This document shows positions 1 through 9,106 of a stretch of 64,000 bases of DNA, piece after piece. The notes beneath the pieces were generated by a model, which did no database searches, was not told where the DNA came from, and saw only the letters and a list, made by a program, of their open reading frames with translations. Every line of letters begins with the position of its first letter. The first letter of the stretch is position 1. Both the position numbers and the translations under genes were made by a program. This DNA comes from Phytoamicus setariae (GTDB lineage: Bacteria > Pseudomonadota > Alphaproteobacteria > Rhizobiales > Rhizobiaceae). The DNA is taken from contig NZ_JAEQNC010000015.1 of the NCBI RefSeq assembly GCF_016722925.1, positions 38,164-102,163 of the forward strand. The letters are read 5' to 3'.

Positions 1-188
1 TCTCGCGCGACAGCGCCCGTCGCCCCGAAGAGTTCGGCGGCGTCATCGAAATGACGCTCTACCACCGACAGACGCATGGCAAGTTCCTCGGCGGCAATGT
101 CCATCAGGAAGCCGGCCTTCGGCTCGTAGCTTGCAGCTGCCCGCTTGCGCCTGGCAACCGCCAGTTCGGGGTCGATCAATATGTCCAT
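1..188 (-). CDS. SAM-dependent methyltransferase, N-terminal part (partial)
   Basis: The reverse strand from an ATG at 188-186 reads MDILIDPELAVARRKRAAAS and stays open to the window edge, giving 62 codons. This N-terminus, with its basic run and a following 'FLMDIAAEELAMRLSVVERHF' type helix, resembles the BioC-like methyltransferases that lie divergent from comF in Rhizobiaceae, relatives of the mitochondrial NDUFAF5 assembly factor. The SAM-binding motifs lie outside the window, so the call rests on N-terminal resemblance and context. It is divergent from comF, and the shared promoter must lie in 189-289. Confidence 0.6.
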   Translation of the reverse strand, partial: MDILIDPELAVARRKRAAASYEPKAGFLMDIAAEELAMRLSVVERHFDDAAELFGATGAVAR

Positions 189-289
189 TCGCTTCGATGC
201 CTTTTCATGTCGCCGTCGCAAAGTCATCAAACATGCGCTAATGTCAAGAAATGGGCGCAGGGAAGCAGCCGGATAGCGAAGGAAAGGCG

Positions 290-1036
290 ATGTTTGCGGT
301 CGACCATCTGGCCGCAATGTTGCGTCGTGCCGGCGATTTTCTATTTCCGCCTGCTTGCGCGGGCTGTGGTCGCATGCTGGCAAGCCATGGCGCCGTCTGC
401 CAGCGTTGCTGGCAGTCCATCGCCTTCATCGAACGACCTTACTGCCAGGTGCTCGGCATCCCCTTTTCGCACGATCTCGGCGAAGGCTTTCTTTCTGCGG
501 AAGCGATCGCCAATCCGCCGGAGTTCGATCGGTTGCGTTCGGTCTGCGCTTTCGATGCCGCGGCGCGGTCCCTGGTGCACGCGCTCAAGTACAGGGACCG
601 GACGGAGCTGGCACCGATGATGGCGGGCTGGATGGCGCGCGCCGGCAAGGAGCTGCTTGCCGATTGCGATGTACTCATACCCGTGCCGCTGCATACGCGC
701 CGCCTGCTGTCGCGCCGGTTCAACCAGGCGGCGGAACTGGCCTTCGCAGTCTCCCGGCAGACCGGCAAGCCGATGTTGGCTACGGCTGTCCGCCGGACGC
801 GCAATACTGCTCACCAGGTCGGGCTCGGGCGGGCGGGTCGCGAGGACAATGTGCGCGGCGCCTTCACCGTTACGGTCAATGGCAAGCAAGAGGTGATGGG
901 AAAGCGGATTGTGCTGATCGATGACGTCTACACGACTGGAGCCACGGTCTCGGCCATCGCCCGCGCGCTCAGGCGGGCAGGTGCTGCAGACATTGCGGTT
1001 TTGACCTTTGCAAGAGCTCTGCCGGACACTATATGA
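290..1036 (+). CDS. ComF family protein (phosphoribosyltransferase-like)
   Basis: This is a 248-residue ComF/GntX-type protein. An N-terminal zinc-ribbon-like segment (CAGCG followed by a second Cys pair, about residues 20-45) precedes a type I phosphoribosyltransferase fold. The PRPP-binding loop IVLIDDVYTTGAT sits near residue 210. ComF proteins are linked to DNA uptake in competent bacteria, but the biochemical role in rhizobia is not established. The ATG at 290 is preferred over the in-frame ATG at 251 because GGAAAG lies just upstream. It is followed by grxC with a gap of about 50 bp, and the group comF-grxC-nitrilase-DUF1178 looks co-transcribed. Confidence 0.88.
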   Translation: MFAVDHLAAMLRRAGDFLFPPACAGCGRMLASHGAVCQRCWQSIAFIERPYCQVLGIPFSHDLGEGFLSAEAIANPPEFDRLRSVCAFDAAARSLVHALKYRDRTELAPMMAGWMARAGKELLADCDVLIPVPLHTRRLLSRRFNQAAELAFAVSRQTGKPMLATAVRRTRNTAHQVGLGRAGREDNVRGAFTVTVNGKQEVMGKRIVLIDDVYTTGATVSAIARALRRAGAADIAVLTFARALPDTI

Positions 1037-1088
1037 AATTGAAATGACAGGCTGAAAGGTCCTGATCGTGCCTTCAACGGAGAACAGA

Positions 1089-1346
1089 ATGGCGTCCGTC
1101 ATCATCTATACCAGACAGTTCTGCGGTTATTGCGCAGCGGCAAAGTCGTTGCTCGAAGCAAAGGGCGTCGACTACATCGAGCACGATGCGACCGGCAAGC
1201 CGGAGCTGCGCGCCGAGATGATCGACAAGTCGCATGGCCGCAACACCTTCCCGCAGATCTTCATCGATGCAGCGCATATCGGCGGTTGCGACGATCTGCA
1301 TGCACTCGAACGGTCGGGCAAACTCGACCCGATGCTGGCGGCATGA
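1089..1346 (+). CDS. grxC: Glutaredoxin 3
   Basis: An 85-residue class I glutaredoxin with the dithiol active site CGYC at about residues 12-15 (YTRQFCGYCAAAK). The cis-proline TFPQIF and the glutathione-binding GGCDD segment follow. It reduces protein disulfides and glutathione mixed disulfides in the cytoplasm. The length fits the GrxC family. An upstream in-frame start at 1068 would add seven residues not expected in the family. Its stop codon overlaps the start of the next gene (ATGA at 1343-1346), which indicates translational coupling. Confidence 0.93.
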   Translation: MASVIIYTRQFCGYCAAAKSLLEAKGVDYIEHDATGKPELRAEMIDKSHGRNTFPQIFIDAAHIGGCDDLHALERSGKLDPMLAA

Positions 1347-2197
1347 ACACGATGACCAAGGTTGCTGCGATACAGATGTGCTCCGGAATGGACCCGGCCC
1401 GAAATGTCGAGCGGTTCGAGGCACTGGTGCGCCAGGCGCACGCGGCCGGCGCCGTCTATGTCCAGTCGCCGGAAATGACGGGATCCCTTCTGCGTGATCG
1501 CAAGGCATTTGCCGAAATACTCCGGCCCGAGGAGAGCGACCTCGTCGTCGCCAAGGGGGCGGCGCTTGCCCGCGAACTCGGCATCCACGTCCATGTCGGT
1601 TCGACGGCGATTGCCATCGAGGACGGCGCGGTCGCCAATCGTGGCTTTCTTTTCGGACCGGACGGCAAGATCGTCTGCCGCTACGACAAGATTCACATGT
1701 TCGACGTCGATCTCGACAATGGCGAGAGCTGGCGCGAAAGCGCGACATACCGGCCGGGCACCGAGGCACGGATCGCCGAACTGCCATTTGCAAAACTCGG
1801 ATTCGCCATCTGCTACGATGTTCGGTTTCCGCAACTGTTCCGTGCCGAAGCGCTCGCCGGCGCCGAGATCATCAGCCTGCCCGCCGCCTTCACGCGGCAG
1901 ACCGGCGAAGCGCATTGGGATATCCTGCTGCGTGCTCGGGCGATCGAGAACGGTGTCTTTGTCGTTGCCGCCGCGCAGGGCGGGGTTCACGAAGACGGCC
2001 GCGAAACCTATGGACACTCGATGATTATCGATCCCTGGGGCAAGGTTCTGGCGGAGGCATCGGGTTCGGGCGAGGCGGTCATCGTTGCCGATCTGGACCT
2101 TTCAGCCGTCGCGGTAGCGCGCCGGAAGATTCCCAATCTCAAGAATGCACGCGAGTTCGATGTCCGTTCGACACCACTCGCCGAAATGGTGGGCTAA
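1343..2197 (+). CDS. Carbon-nitrogen hydrolase (Nit1/Nit2-type amidase)
   Basis: A 284-residue nitrilase-superfamily protein. The Glu-Lys-Cys catalytic triad can be placed at the Glu in SPEMTG, the Lys in YDKIHMFDVDL and the Cys in AICYDVRFPQLF. Closest in type to the Nit1/omega-amidase group, which in yeast and mammals Nit1 repairs deaminated glutathione. Lying directly after grxC, with overlapping stop and start codons, it fits a glutathione housekeeping role, but substrate is inferred. DUF1178 follows after 5 bp. Confidence 0.88.
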   Translation: MNTMTKVAAIQMCSGMDPARNVERFEALVRQAHAAGAVYVQSPEMTGSLLRDRKAFAEILRPEESDLVVAKGAALARELGIHVHVGSTAIAIEDGAVANRGFLFGPDGKIVCRYDKIHMFDVDLDNGESWRESATYRPGTEARIAELPFAKLGFAICYDVRFPQLFRAEALAGAEIISLPAAFTRQTGEAHWDILLRARAIENGVFVVAAAQGGVHEDGRETYGHSMIIDPWGKVLAEASGSGEAVIVADLDLSAVAVARRKIPNLKNAREFDVRSTPLAEMVG

Positions 2198-2202
2198 ACA
2201 AA

Positions 2203-2631
2203 GTGATCCGCTATTCGCTCCAATGTGACAACGGCCATGAGTTCGAAGGATGGTTTGCTTCCAGCGCCGACTTCGACAAGCAGGCTGCAAGCGGCTATGT
2301 ATCCTGCCCGCATTGCAATTCGTTGAAAGTGGGCAAGCTGCTGATGGCTCCGAATGTGACGACCGGACGCCAGAAAGACGAGATCAAAGCGCTGGTGATG
2401 GACAATTCACGCCGCGAGGTCATCGCAAAAATCAAGGAAGCGGTCAGCGAGATCCGCCGAAATGCCGAGGATGTCGGGGAGAAGTTTCCCGAGGAGGCGC
2501 GCAAGATTCACTATGGTGAATCTGAGGCGCGCGGCATCATTGGCCAGGCTTCGGTCGATGAAGCCGAGGCACTGATCGACGAGGGGATCGAAATTGCCGC
2601 TTTGCCTCATTTTCCAGATGACGTGAACTAG
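2203..2631 (+). CDS. DUF1178 family protein
   Basis: A 142-residue protein starting at GTG 2203, five bases after the nitrilase stop. The N-terminus IRYSLQC-NGHEFEGWF is followed by a CPHC pair, forming a zinc-ribbon-like motif of about 40 residues typical of DUF1178. The rest is acidic and helical. Function is unknown; the family is a constant neighbour of the nitrilase/grxC genes in alphaproteobacteria. A longer in-frame reading back to 1915 lies inside the nitrilase gene and was not used. Confidence 0.87.
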   Translation: MIRYSLQCDNGHEFEGWFASSADFDKQAASGYVSCPHCNSLKVGKLLMAPNVTTGRQKDEIKALVMDNSRREVIAKIKEAVSEIRRNAEDVGEKFPEEARKIHYGESEARGIIGQASVDEAEALIDEGIEIAALPHFPDDVN

Positions 2632-2761
2632 CGGAGCCGGCGACTCCCACTGGAGTGGCAGGCCAGCGTGCGCTTCCGTTTCCGGTTGTCGTCTTTGCTC
2701 TGTACATCCGATACTTGAACGAGATAGACCCCCGTCGGGTTCGAGCATGGGGGAGATTCGG

Positions 2762-3613
2762 ATGCAGTTCGGCAGTGCCAACAAGGCAGCAGCGCTTATC
2801 GCGCTCATGTCATTTGCCATCTTTACCGGCGCTGATGCCTCCGTGAAGTTGTTGAGCGATCGGTTCAGCGTCTTTCAGGTTACCTTTGTTCTCACCAGCT
2901 ATGCGGTTCTTTTCATAGCAGCCTGGGCTTTGATTGCCGGCAAGGCCGCGGCGATTGTTCCCAAGGCGCCGCTTTTTGCCAGCGTCCGCGGCATCCTGCT
3001 GGCGACCGAAACGCTGCTCATCTACTACGCCTTTTCCACGGTGCCGTTGGCGGAGGCCTATGTGATCGCGTTCCTCGCGCCGATCATGGTGGCGGTGCTG
3101 GCGGTGATCTTCCTCGGCGAACGGATGTCCATGTGGGGTGCGTTGGGCGTTGCGCTCGGTTTTGCGGGCGTTCTCGTGGTCATGCAGCCCGGCCGGTCCG
3201 AGATTGCGCTTGGCCATGTTGCCGCAATTTTCTCGGCGCTGATATTCTCCATCACGCTGCTGATGCTCCGCCGCACCAAGGCGCATGAGGACGACCTGGC
3301 ACTGGCGGCAGTGCCACTCGTCATTCTGGCGCTGATGGCGGGATGTTTCCTGCCGTGGGCCGGCGGCTTTCCGGCGCTTGACCTTAAAGACCTGCTGATC
3401 TTCATGCTCGGCGGCTTCTGCCTGTTTCTCGGGCATACCTTGCTGGTGAAGGCATTCCGGGTCGGCGAGGCATCGGTTGTCGCCCCTTTCCAGTACAGTC
3501 AGATCATCTGGGGCAGCGCCTTCGGGCTGGTGCTGTTCGGCTCGCCGATCGAACTGACGACGATGCTGGGTGCGGCCATCATCATCCTTTCCGGATGGCT
3601 GGTGCTGAGATAG
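2762..3613 (+). CDS. DMT-superfamily (EamA) transporter
   Basis: A 283-residue polytopic membrane protein with about ten hydrophobic segments arranged as two EamA repeats. PLAEAYVIAFLAPIMVAVLAV in the first repeat and the C-terminal VVAPFQYSQIIWG are typical of drug/metabolite exporters. The start at 2762 has GGGGAGA about eight bases upstream; an ATG at 2747 is also in frame. Substrate cannot be told from sequence. It stands alone, with intergenic gaps of about 130 bp on both sides. Confidence 0.85.
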   Translation: MQFGSANKAAALIALMSFAIFTGADASVKLLSDRFSVFQVTFVLTSYAVLFIAAWALIAGKAAAIVPKAPLFASVRGILLATETLLIYYAFSTVPLAEAYVIAFLAPIMVAVLAVIFLGERMSMWGALGVALGFAGVLVVMQPGRSEIALGHVAAIFSALIFSITLLMLRRTKAHEDDLALAAVPLVILALMAGCFLPWAGGFPALDLKDLLIFMLGGFCLFLGHTLLVKAFRVGEASVVAPFQYSQIIWGSAFGLVLFGSPIELTTMLGAAIIILSGWLVLR

Positions 3614-3752
3614 CGAGAGCGGATCGGGATCGGGATCGGGGCATTTTACCGATTTCCCTTCGCGCAGACAGAGCTTCCAAACCGTCTGTTAACCCAGCCA
3701 TGGCTATGATCGTACTCTAGTTTTTTTGTTTTAGAGTCGGGTTTTGCGTAAC

Positions 3753-5168
3753 ATGGCCATTCTGCAGGCATCCGCTAAGGATCTGCCGGACAGTCGCCTT
3801 GCAAGGTTGAAGAACCTTGCAGGCAAGGTCATTGCATACCTGACTTCGAGGGACGGGGAAGGCCGTGCCGGCCGCATGGCCCTTGTCGCCTTCATCATCC
3901 GCATCGTTTCCGCAGCCATCGCCTTTGTATCACAAATCATCCTCGCCCGGCTGATGGGAGAGCACGAATACGGCATCTTCGTCTTCGTCTGGGTACTGGT
4001 CATCCTGATCGGCAACCTTTCGTGTCTGGGCTTTCATTCCGCCCAGATCCGCTTCCTGCCGCAATTCGAGGCAATCAACGATTTCGAACGGGTACGTGGC
4101 CTTGCCATTACGGCGCGCGTGTTTGCCCTGGTGTCGTCGACCGCCGTCGCACTGCTCGGCTTCGGTGCCCTGCACTTGTTCGGTGGTTACATCGAGAATT
4201 ACTATGTTGTGCCGCTGTTCATCGCGCTGTTCATCCTCCCGATGGTGGCGCTCGGCGACACGATGGAGGGGACGGCGCGCGCCAACTCCTGGGCCTTTGT
4301 GGCGCTCAGTCCGACCTATCTCGTCCGGCCGATGCTGATCCTGCTGTTCATGCTGGGATTGATCTATGCCGGCGAGCCGCAAACTGCCAAAACGGCCATG
4401 CTGGCCAGCCTGGCGGCGACTTACGTGACGACGCTCGGCCAATTGTTCAACATCAAGTCGCGGTTGCGCAGACGCTATGAAAAGGGCCCCGTCCGGATCG
4501 AATTCGCGGACTGGTTCCGTGTCGCACTGCCGATCTTCCTGATCGAGGGATTTGGGTTTCTGCTGACCAACTCCGACACAGTGGTGGCCGGACTGTTTCT
4601 CGACCCGACCGATGTCGGCATCTATTTTGCCGCGTCAAAAACCATGGCGCTTGTCCAGTTCGTCTATTTTTCCGTCAAGGCCGCGTCCGCCCCGCGTTTC
4701 TCGGCGCTCTACGGCGCCGGTGATCATCTCGAACTCAGCCGCTTTGCCGGTCGTACGGTGCGCTGGTCGTTCTGGCCCGCGCTGGCCGTCGGCCTCGTCA
4801 TGCTTGCGGCAGGCAACCTGTTGTTGTCGATGTTCGGTCCGGGCTTCACGGCAGGCTACAGCGTGCTGGTGATCCTGTTCTTCGGTATTCTGGCAAAAGC
4901 ATCGGTTGGCCCCGGCGAGGTTTTGCTGACGATGGCCGGCGAGCAGAAGCTCTGCGTGAAACTCTATGCGGCGGCGCTTGGCGCCAATGTTGTCCTCAAT
5001 GTCGTGCTGGTGCCGCAATACGGCATCAACGGTGCCGCGCTGGCGGCAGCCGGCGCCATGTTCATCGAGGCAGCACTGCTGCACGTGGCCGTGCGGCACA
5101 AACTATCGATCGTACTTTTCGCATTCGCGCGGCCGGACAGCCAGCGCGTGCCTGCAACGGGAGCTTGA
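3753..5168 (+). CDS. Oligosaccharide flippase family protein (Wzx-like, MOP superfamily)
   Basis: A 471-residue integral membrane protein with some 12-14 hydrophobic segments and the N-terminal pattern of polysaccharide biosynthesis/MATE-fold flippases (ILARLMGEHEYGIFVFVW). The C-terminal half has the typical 'YGINGAALAAAG' turn before the last helices. It probably moves a lipid-linked glycan across the inner membrane. The start is either ATG 3753 or TTG 3744. Its TGA overlaps the ATG of the acetyltransferase that follows, so the two are translationally coupled and probably act in one surface-polysaccharide step. Confidence 0.85.
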   Translation: MAILQASAKDLPDSRLARLKNLAGKVIAYLTSRDGEGRAGRMALVAFIIRIVSAAIAFVSQIILARLMGEHEYGIFVFVWVLVILIGNLSCLGFHSAQIRFLPQFEAINDFERVRGLAITARVFALVSSTAVALLGFGALHLFGGYIENYYVVPLFIALFILPMVALGDTMEGTARANSWAFVALSPTYLVRPMLILLFMLGLIYAGEPQTAKTAMLASLAATYVTTLGQLFNIKSRLRRRYEKGPVRIEFADWFRVALPIFLIEGFGFLLTNSDTVVAGLFLDPTDVGIYFAASKTMALVQFVYFSVKAASAPRFSALYGAGDHLELSRFAGRTVRWSFWPALAVGLVMLAAGNLLLSMFGPGFTAGYSVLVILFFGILAKASVGPGEVLLTMAGEQKLCVKLYAAALGANVVLNVVLVPQYGINGAALAAAGAMFIEAALLHVAVRHKLSIVLFAFARPDSQRVPATGA

Positions 5169-6448
5169 TGATGGCGCCTGCGCCTGTCTACCACGAAGAA
5201 ACTTTCCAGGCGTCGATGAATCTCGCGCATGGCAAGCTGGGCACGATTGAATCGGCTCCCACGCCGATGCAGACGCTTGATACGCCGCGCGAGGGCCGGA
5301 CGCTTTCGATCTACCACACCGCCGCAGGATACGACTTGCAGGAGGAACTGGATTTCCTCTCCCATCGGGCCATGGAGCCGAATGTCTTCTTTTCCAGTCG
5401 GTTCCTGGCGCCTGCCATGCCGCGTCTCGACGATCGCGAGATACGCCTGGCCATCATCCGGGATGAGGACAAGCGCCGCAGCCGGTTGCGGATGCTGATG
5501 CCGTTCTCGATCGAAAAGCCCGGCTTCTCGATCGGAACGCCGATCATTCGCGTCTGGGCAAACCCGTTTGGACCGCTCGGCACGCCGCTGGTCGATGCCG
5601 AAGGCGCGGCCGAGACCATCGATCACATGCTCGAAGCGCTCGGCCGCGACGACGCACGTCTCCCGCTGGTATTGGTCATGCCCGACCTCAGGCTGAGCGG
5701 ACCATTCGCGAAGCTGGCGCGGGCGATTGCCGTATCCCGTAATCTGCCGATCGACGTCAGTTCCACCTCAAAGAGACCGATGCTCGAAAGCCTGAAGGAT
5801 GGCGACAGCTACCTCCGGGGCTCGATCAAGCCGCAGCATATGCGGGAGATGCGCCGGCAATGGGCGCAGCTGGAAAAGTTGGGAGAGCCATCGTATTCCG
5901 TCGCTCGCCAACCCGGCGACATCAGAGCCCGCATGGAGGAGTTCCTGCTTCTCGAGGCCAGCGGCTGGAAGGGCAAGAAGCGTTCGGCGATGCTTTCGGA
6001 TCGCTACCGCGCGGCGTTCGCACGCGAGGCAATCAACAATCTGGCCGAGATCGATGGCGCGCGCATCCATACGATCGATCTGGACGGCAAGGCGATTGCG
6101 TCGATGATCGTGCTGATCATGAATGGCGAGGCCTATACCTGGAAAACCGCCTATGATGAGAATTTCGCCCGGTTTTCACCGGGCAAGCTGCTCGTCGCGC
6201 AACTGACGGATTGGCATCTCGATGATGCCAATATCGTGCGTACCGATTCCTGCGCGGTTGCCGATCACCCGATCATGAGCCGGTTCTGGCAGGAACGCGA
6301 GGAAATCGGCACGCTGGTTATCGGTCTCAGGGAGAACTCCGACCGCGAGACCCGGCAGGCCGCGACACAGCTGCATCTCTATAAAAACACGCGCAATGTC
6401 GCCCGCTTGATCCGCGAGAAGATCATGTCTCTCGGCCGCAAGGGCTGA
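5168..6448 (+). CDS. GNAT-type acetyltransferase (CelD/BioF2-like, Acetyltransf_6)
   Basis: A 426-residue soluble protein whose C-terminal half (about 200-380) matches the FemAB/CelD-like GNAT fold, including FLLLEASGWKGKKRSAML and the later 'AYTWKTAYDENFARFSPGKL' type core. The N-terminal half has no clear domain but is conserved in rhizobial CelD-like proteins. Such enzymes are often found in cellulose or other exopolysaccharide clusters. Coupling to the flippase by TGATG at 5166-5170 supports a role in acylating or building the same glycan. The actual acyl donor and acceptor are not known. Confidence 0.8.
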   Translation: MMAPAPVYHEETFQASMNLAHGKLGTIESAPTPMQTLDTPREGRTLSIYHTAAGYDLQEELDFLSHRAMEPNVFFSSRFLAPAMPRLDDREIRLAIIRDEDKRRSRLRMLMPFSIEKPGFSIGTPIIRVWANPFGPLGTPLVDAEGAAETIDHMLEALGRDDARLPLVLVMPDLRLSGPFAKLARAIAVSRNLPIDVSSTSKRPMLESLKDGDSYLRGSIKPQHMREMRRQWAQLEKLGEPSYSVARQPGDIRARMEEFLLLEASGWKGKKRSAMLSDRYRAAFAREAINNLAEIDGARIHTIDLDGKAIASMIVLIMNGEAYTWKTAYDENFARFSPGKLLVAQLTDWHLDDANIVRTDSCAVADHPIMSRFWQEREEIGTLVIGLRENSDRETRQAATQLHLYKNTRNVARLIREKIMSLGRKG

Positions 6449-6504
6449 AGCGAGATCAAGGATAGTGGCTGTTGCCAGGGACCGCTGTCCAGCGATCCTT
6501 GGTG

Positions 6505-7431
6505 CTACTTTTCGTGCCGGATATGGCGACCGAAATCCGCCTCGGCGATATCCTGACCAGCTTCGATGATCGAACGGCGAACGGCGCGCGTGCGCGTGAA
6601 CAGGTCGAACAGTTTATCGCCTTCGCCCCAGCGTATGGCCCGCTGCAGGTAGGCGAGATCTTCGGAGAAACGTGCCAGCATCTCGAGGATCGCATCCTTG
6701 TTGTGCAGGCAGACGTCGCGCCACATTACGGGATCGGATGCCGCCAGGCGGGTAAAATCGCGAAAACCGGAGGCGGAATACTTGATGACTTCGGATTCGG
6801 TGACGGTTTCAAGATCCTCGGCGGTGCCGACGATGTTGTAGGCGATGATGTGCGGCAGATGCGAGACGATCGCCAGTACCTTGTCGTGGTGCTCCGCGTC
6901 CATTTCATCGACACGCGAGCCGAGCGACTCCCAGAACGAGCGCAGTTTCCGGACCGCCTCCGCATCAGTATCTTCAACGGGCGTCAGGATGCACCAGCGG
7001 CCTTCGAACAGGTCGGCAAACCCGGCATCCGGGCCGGAATGTTCGGTACCGGCAACGGGGTGGCCGGGAATGAAATGCACGCCCTCGGGCACGAAAGGCT
7101 GCATCTGGCTGATGACCGAGGCCTTGGTGGATCCGACATCGGTGAGGATTGCGCCTTGCTTCAGGGCCGGCGCGATCTGTTCGGCCACCGCTCCCGATGC
7201 GCCGACCGGTACCGAGACGATCACCAGGTCTGCGTCCTTGACGCATTCGGCGGCGCTTTCGGTATAGAACGTCCCGAGCTCGAGCTCTTCGGCCCGCGCC
7301 AGCGTCAGCGGGCTGCGCGTCGAAATCGAAATCTCGCGGGCAAGGCCGTGAAGCTTGATGGCTCGGGCGATCGACGAGCCGATGAGGCCGATGCCGATCA
7401 GCGCAATCTTGTCGAACTGGAAATCACTCAT
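6505..7431 (-). CDS. tyrC: Prephenate/arogenate dehydrogenase
   Basis: A 308-residue NAD(P)-dependent TyrA-family enzyme. The Rossmann motif GIGLIGSSIARAI (about residues 12-24) leads, followed by the prephenate-binding HFIPGHPVAGTEHSG region near residue 120. It oxidatively decarboxylates prephenate (or arogenate) on the way to tyrosine. It lacks a fused chorismate mutase or ACT domain, as expected for TyrC/cyclohexadienyl dehydrogenases. It follows a methyltransferase gene on the same strand after 51 bp. Confidence 0.92.
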   Translation of the reverse strand: MSDFQFDKIALIGIGLIGSSIARAIKLHGLAREISISTRSPLTLARAEELELGTFYTESAAECVKDADLVIVSVPVGASGAVAEQIAPALKQGAILTDVGSTKASVISQMQPFVPEGVHFIPGHPVAGTEHSGPDAGFADLFEGRWCILTPVEDTDAEAVRKLRSFWESLGSRVDEMDAEHHDKVLAIVSHLPHIIAYNIVGTAEDLETVTESEVIKYSASGFRDFTRLAASDPVMWRDVCLHNKDAILEMLARFSEDLAYLQRAIRWGEGDKLFDLFTRTRAVRRSIIEAGQDIAEADFGRHIRHEK

Positions 7432-7482
7432 GGTCTGGAAATTCCGATGGGTAGGAGACTGGCCAAAGCAAATAGCTGCCGC

Positions 7483-8238
7483 TCAGTCCTTTGTCGAGTG
7501 CCCGGCTCTGGTCGTTGGAATGCCGTGCGGCGCCAAAACCGGCACGAACACGCGGCGAGACGCGCGGGTGAAGACCGGCAAACCCTGGTAAAGCCGCTTC
7601 TGCGCTTCCACCGCGATCACGCCGGAAAAGACCGGCATCAGTCGCCGGCCGAGCGGCTCCATGCCATGAAAAAGACTCAGCAGCCAGCGGGTGCGGTAGG
7701 GCGGAAAGAACAACGCGTCGGAAAACCCGCCGGGAGTGAAGTTCGTTTCCCGGAGCAGCGTGGTCAGCTGGCCGCGCGAATAGGGGCGCCCCGCGCCGAA
7801 CGGGGTGTGTTCGAAACGCGCCCAGACGCCGCGCCGGTTGGGAACGGCAATCACCAGCCGCCCGCCGGGGGCAAGCACCCGCCACAGTTCCTTCAGCATC
7901 TCACGCGGGTTTTCGGCAAACTCCAGCGAATGAACCAGCAAGATCCGGTCGATACAGGAATCGGGTAAGGGAAGTTCTTCATCGAACACCAGCGCTGTTG
8001 CCGAGAGCCCACCGGGGGGCCAGTTCACGGCACCCTGCCCGGCAGGCATGAAGGCGAAGGTACGTTCTGCATCGCCCCGAAACCGCTCGATATAGGGTAA
8101 CGTATAGCCCAGCCCCACCAGCCGCTCGTCCGGCATGCGTGGCCAGAGCTTCGCCAGCGCGTGGCTGATGGAGGCCTCTGCAAGCTGACCCAGCGGGGAA
8201 AGATAAAACTGCCTGAGATCGACGATATCTGTATTCAT
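7483..8238 (-). CDS. Class I SAM-dependent methyltransferase (Methyltransf_11 type)
   Basis: A 251-residue protein with a Methyltransf_11 core: LGYTLPYIERFRG at motif I in a degenerate form, then DRILLVHSLEFAENP (motif II-III), and LKELWRVLAPGGRLVIAVPNR (post-motif). Motif I lacks the usual GxGxG, as is typical of this rhizobial group. The substrate is unknown. It is divergent from gloB, separated by 94 bp, and upstream of tyrC. Confidence 0.8.
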   Translation of the reverse strand: MNTDIVDLRQFYLSPLGQLAEASISHALAKLWPRMPDERLVGLGYTLPYIERFRGDAERTFAFMPAGQGAVNWPPGGLSATALVFDEELPLPDSCIDRILLVHSLEFAENPREMLKELWRVLAPGGRLVIAVPNRRGVWARFEHTPFGAGRPYSRGQLTTLLRETNFTPGGFSDALFFPPYRTRWLLSLFHGMEPLGRRLMPVFSGVIAVEAQKRLYQGLPVFTRASRRVFVPVLAPHGIPTTRAGHSTKD

Positions 8239-8332
8239 TGGCCAAATGTATCCTGACCGGGTTGGACTTCAAGGCCGGACCAACTAAATCTTGACCTTGG
8301 AGCCTGTCAGAACAAAAAAGGGATGAACGACG

Positions 8333-9103
8333 ATGAGCGAACTTCAGATCGAGCTCTTCAACTGCCGAAGCGACAATTTCGGTGTGCTGATCCATGATGC
8401 GCAATCGGGCAAGACCGTCTCGATCGATGCACCGGAGGAAGCGCCGATCCTGGCAGCGCTGGATCGGCGCGGCTGGACGCTCAGCGACATCTTCACCACC
8501 CATCACCATCCCGACCATGTCGAAGCCAATCTCGCGCTCAAGGCGCGCTTTGACGTCGAAATTACCGGTCCCAAGAACGAGGCCGACAAAATCCCCGGCA
8601 TCGGTTTCGCCTTTGGCGATGGCGGTTCGTTTGCCTGGGCAGGCCATCCGGTCAGGGTTATCGAAACGCCCGGCCACACGGCGGGGCATATTTGCTATTA
8701 TTTGCCGGAGGACCGAATCCTGTTTTCCGCCGATACGCTGTTTGCGCTTGGCTGCGGGCGGCTTTTCGAGCGCCCGCCGCGCGACATGTGGCAATCGCTG
8801 TCGAAGCTCAAGGCCCTGCCCGGTGATACCGTGGTCTATTTCGGCCACGAGTATACACTGGCGAACGCGAGGTTCGCGCTGACCATCGATCCACACAATC
8901 AGGCGCTCGTGTCCCGTGTGCGCGACATCGAGCGGCAGAGAGCCGAAGGGGTGTTCACCGCCCCGACGACCATCGAACGGGAGCTGCAAACAAATCCGTT
9001 CCTGCGCGCGGACGATCCCGCCATTCGCAAGCATCTCGGCATGGAAGGTGCAGAAGATTGGGAAGTGTTTGCCGAAATACGCGCCCGCAAGGATAGATTT
9101 TGA
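8333..9103 (+). CDS. gloB: Hydroxyacylglutathione hydrolase (glyoxalase II)
   Basis: A 256-residue metallo-beta-lactamase-fold enzyme. The metal-binding motif THHHPDH is at about residues 58-64, with later ligands in TPGHTAGH, in SADTLF and in the C-terminal [14 protein letters not shown] that is diagnostic of glyoxalase II. It hydrolyses S-lactoylglutathione to D-lactate and glutathione, completing methylglyoxal detoxification. The DNA glycosylase gene begins three bases after its stop, suggesting one transcript. Confidence 0.94.
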   Translation: MSELQIELFNCRSDNFGVLIHDAQSGKTVSIDAPEEAPILAALDRRGWTLSDIFTTHHHPDHVEANLALKARFDVEITGPKNEADKIPGIGFAFGDGGSFAWAGHPVRVIETPGHTAGHICYYLPEDRILFSADTLFALGCGRLFERPPRDMWQSLSKLKALPGDTVVYFGHEYTLANARFALTIDPHNQALVSRVRDIERQRAEGVFTAPTTIERELQTNPFLRADDPAIRKHLGMEGAEDWEVFAEIRARKDRF

Positions 9104-9106
9104 CCG

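Noticed and set aside
3618..3645. Short tandem GGGATC repeats after the DMT transporter gene
   Set aside because: Three imperfect units only; too short to call a functional repeat.
6472..7968. A 498-codon open frame on the plus strand
   Set aside because: Antisense to tyrC and the methyltransferase gene, which are real by motif.
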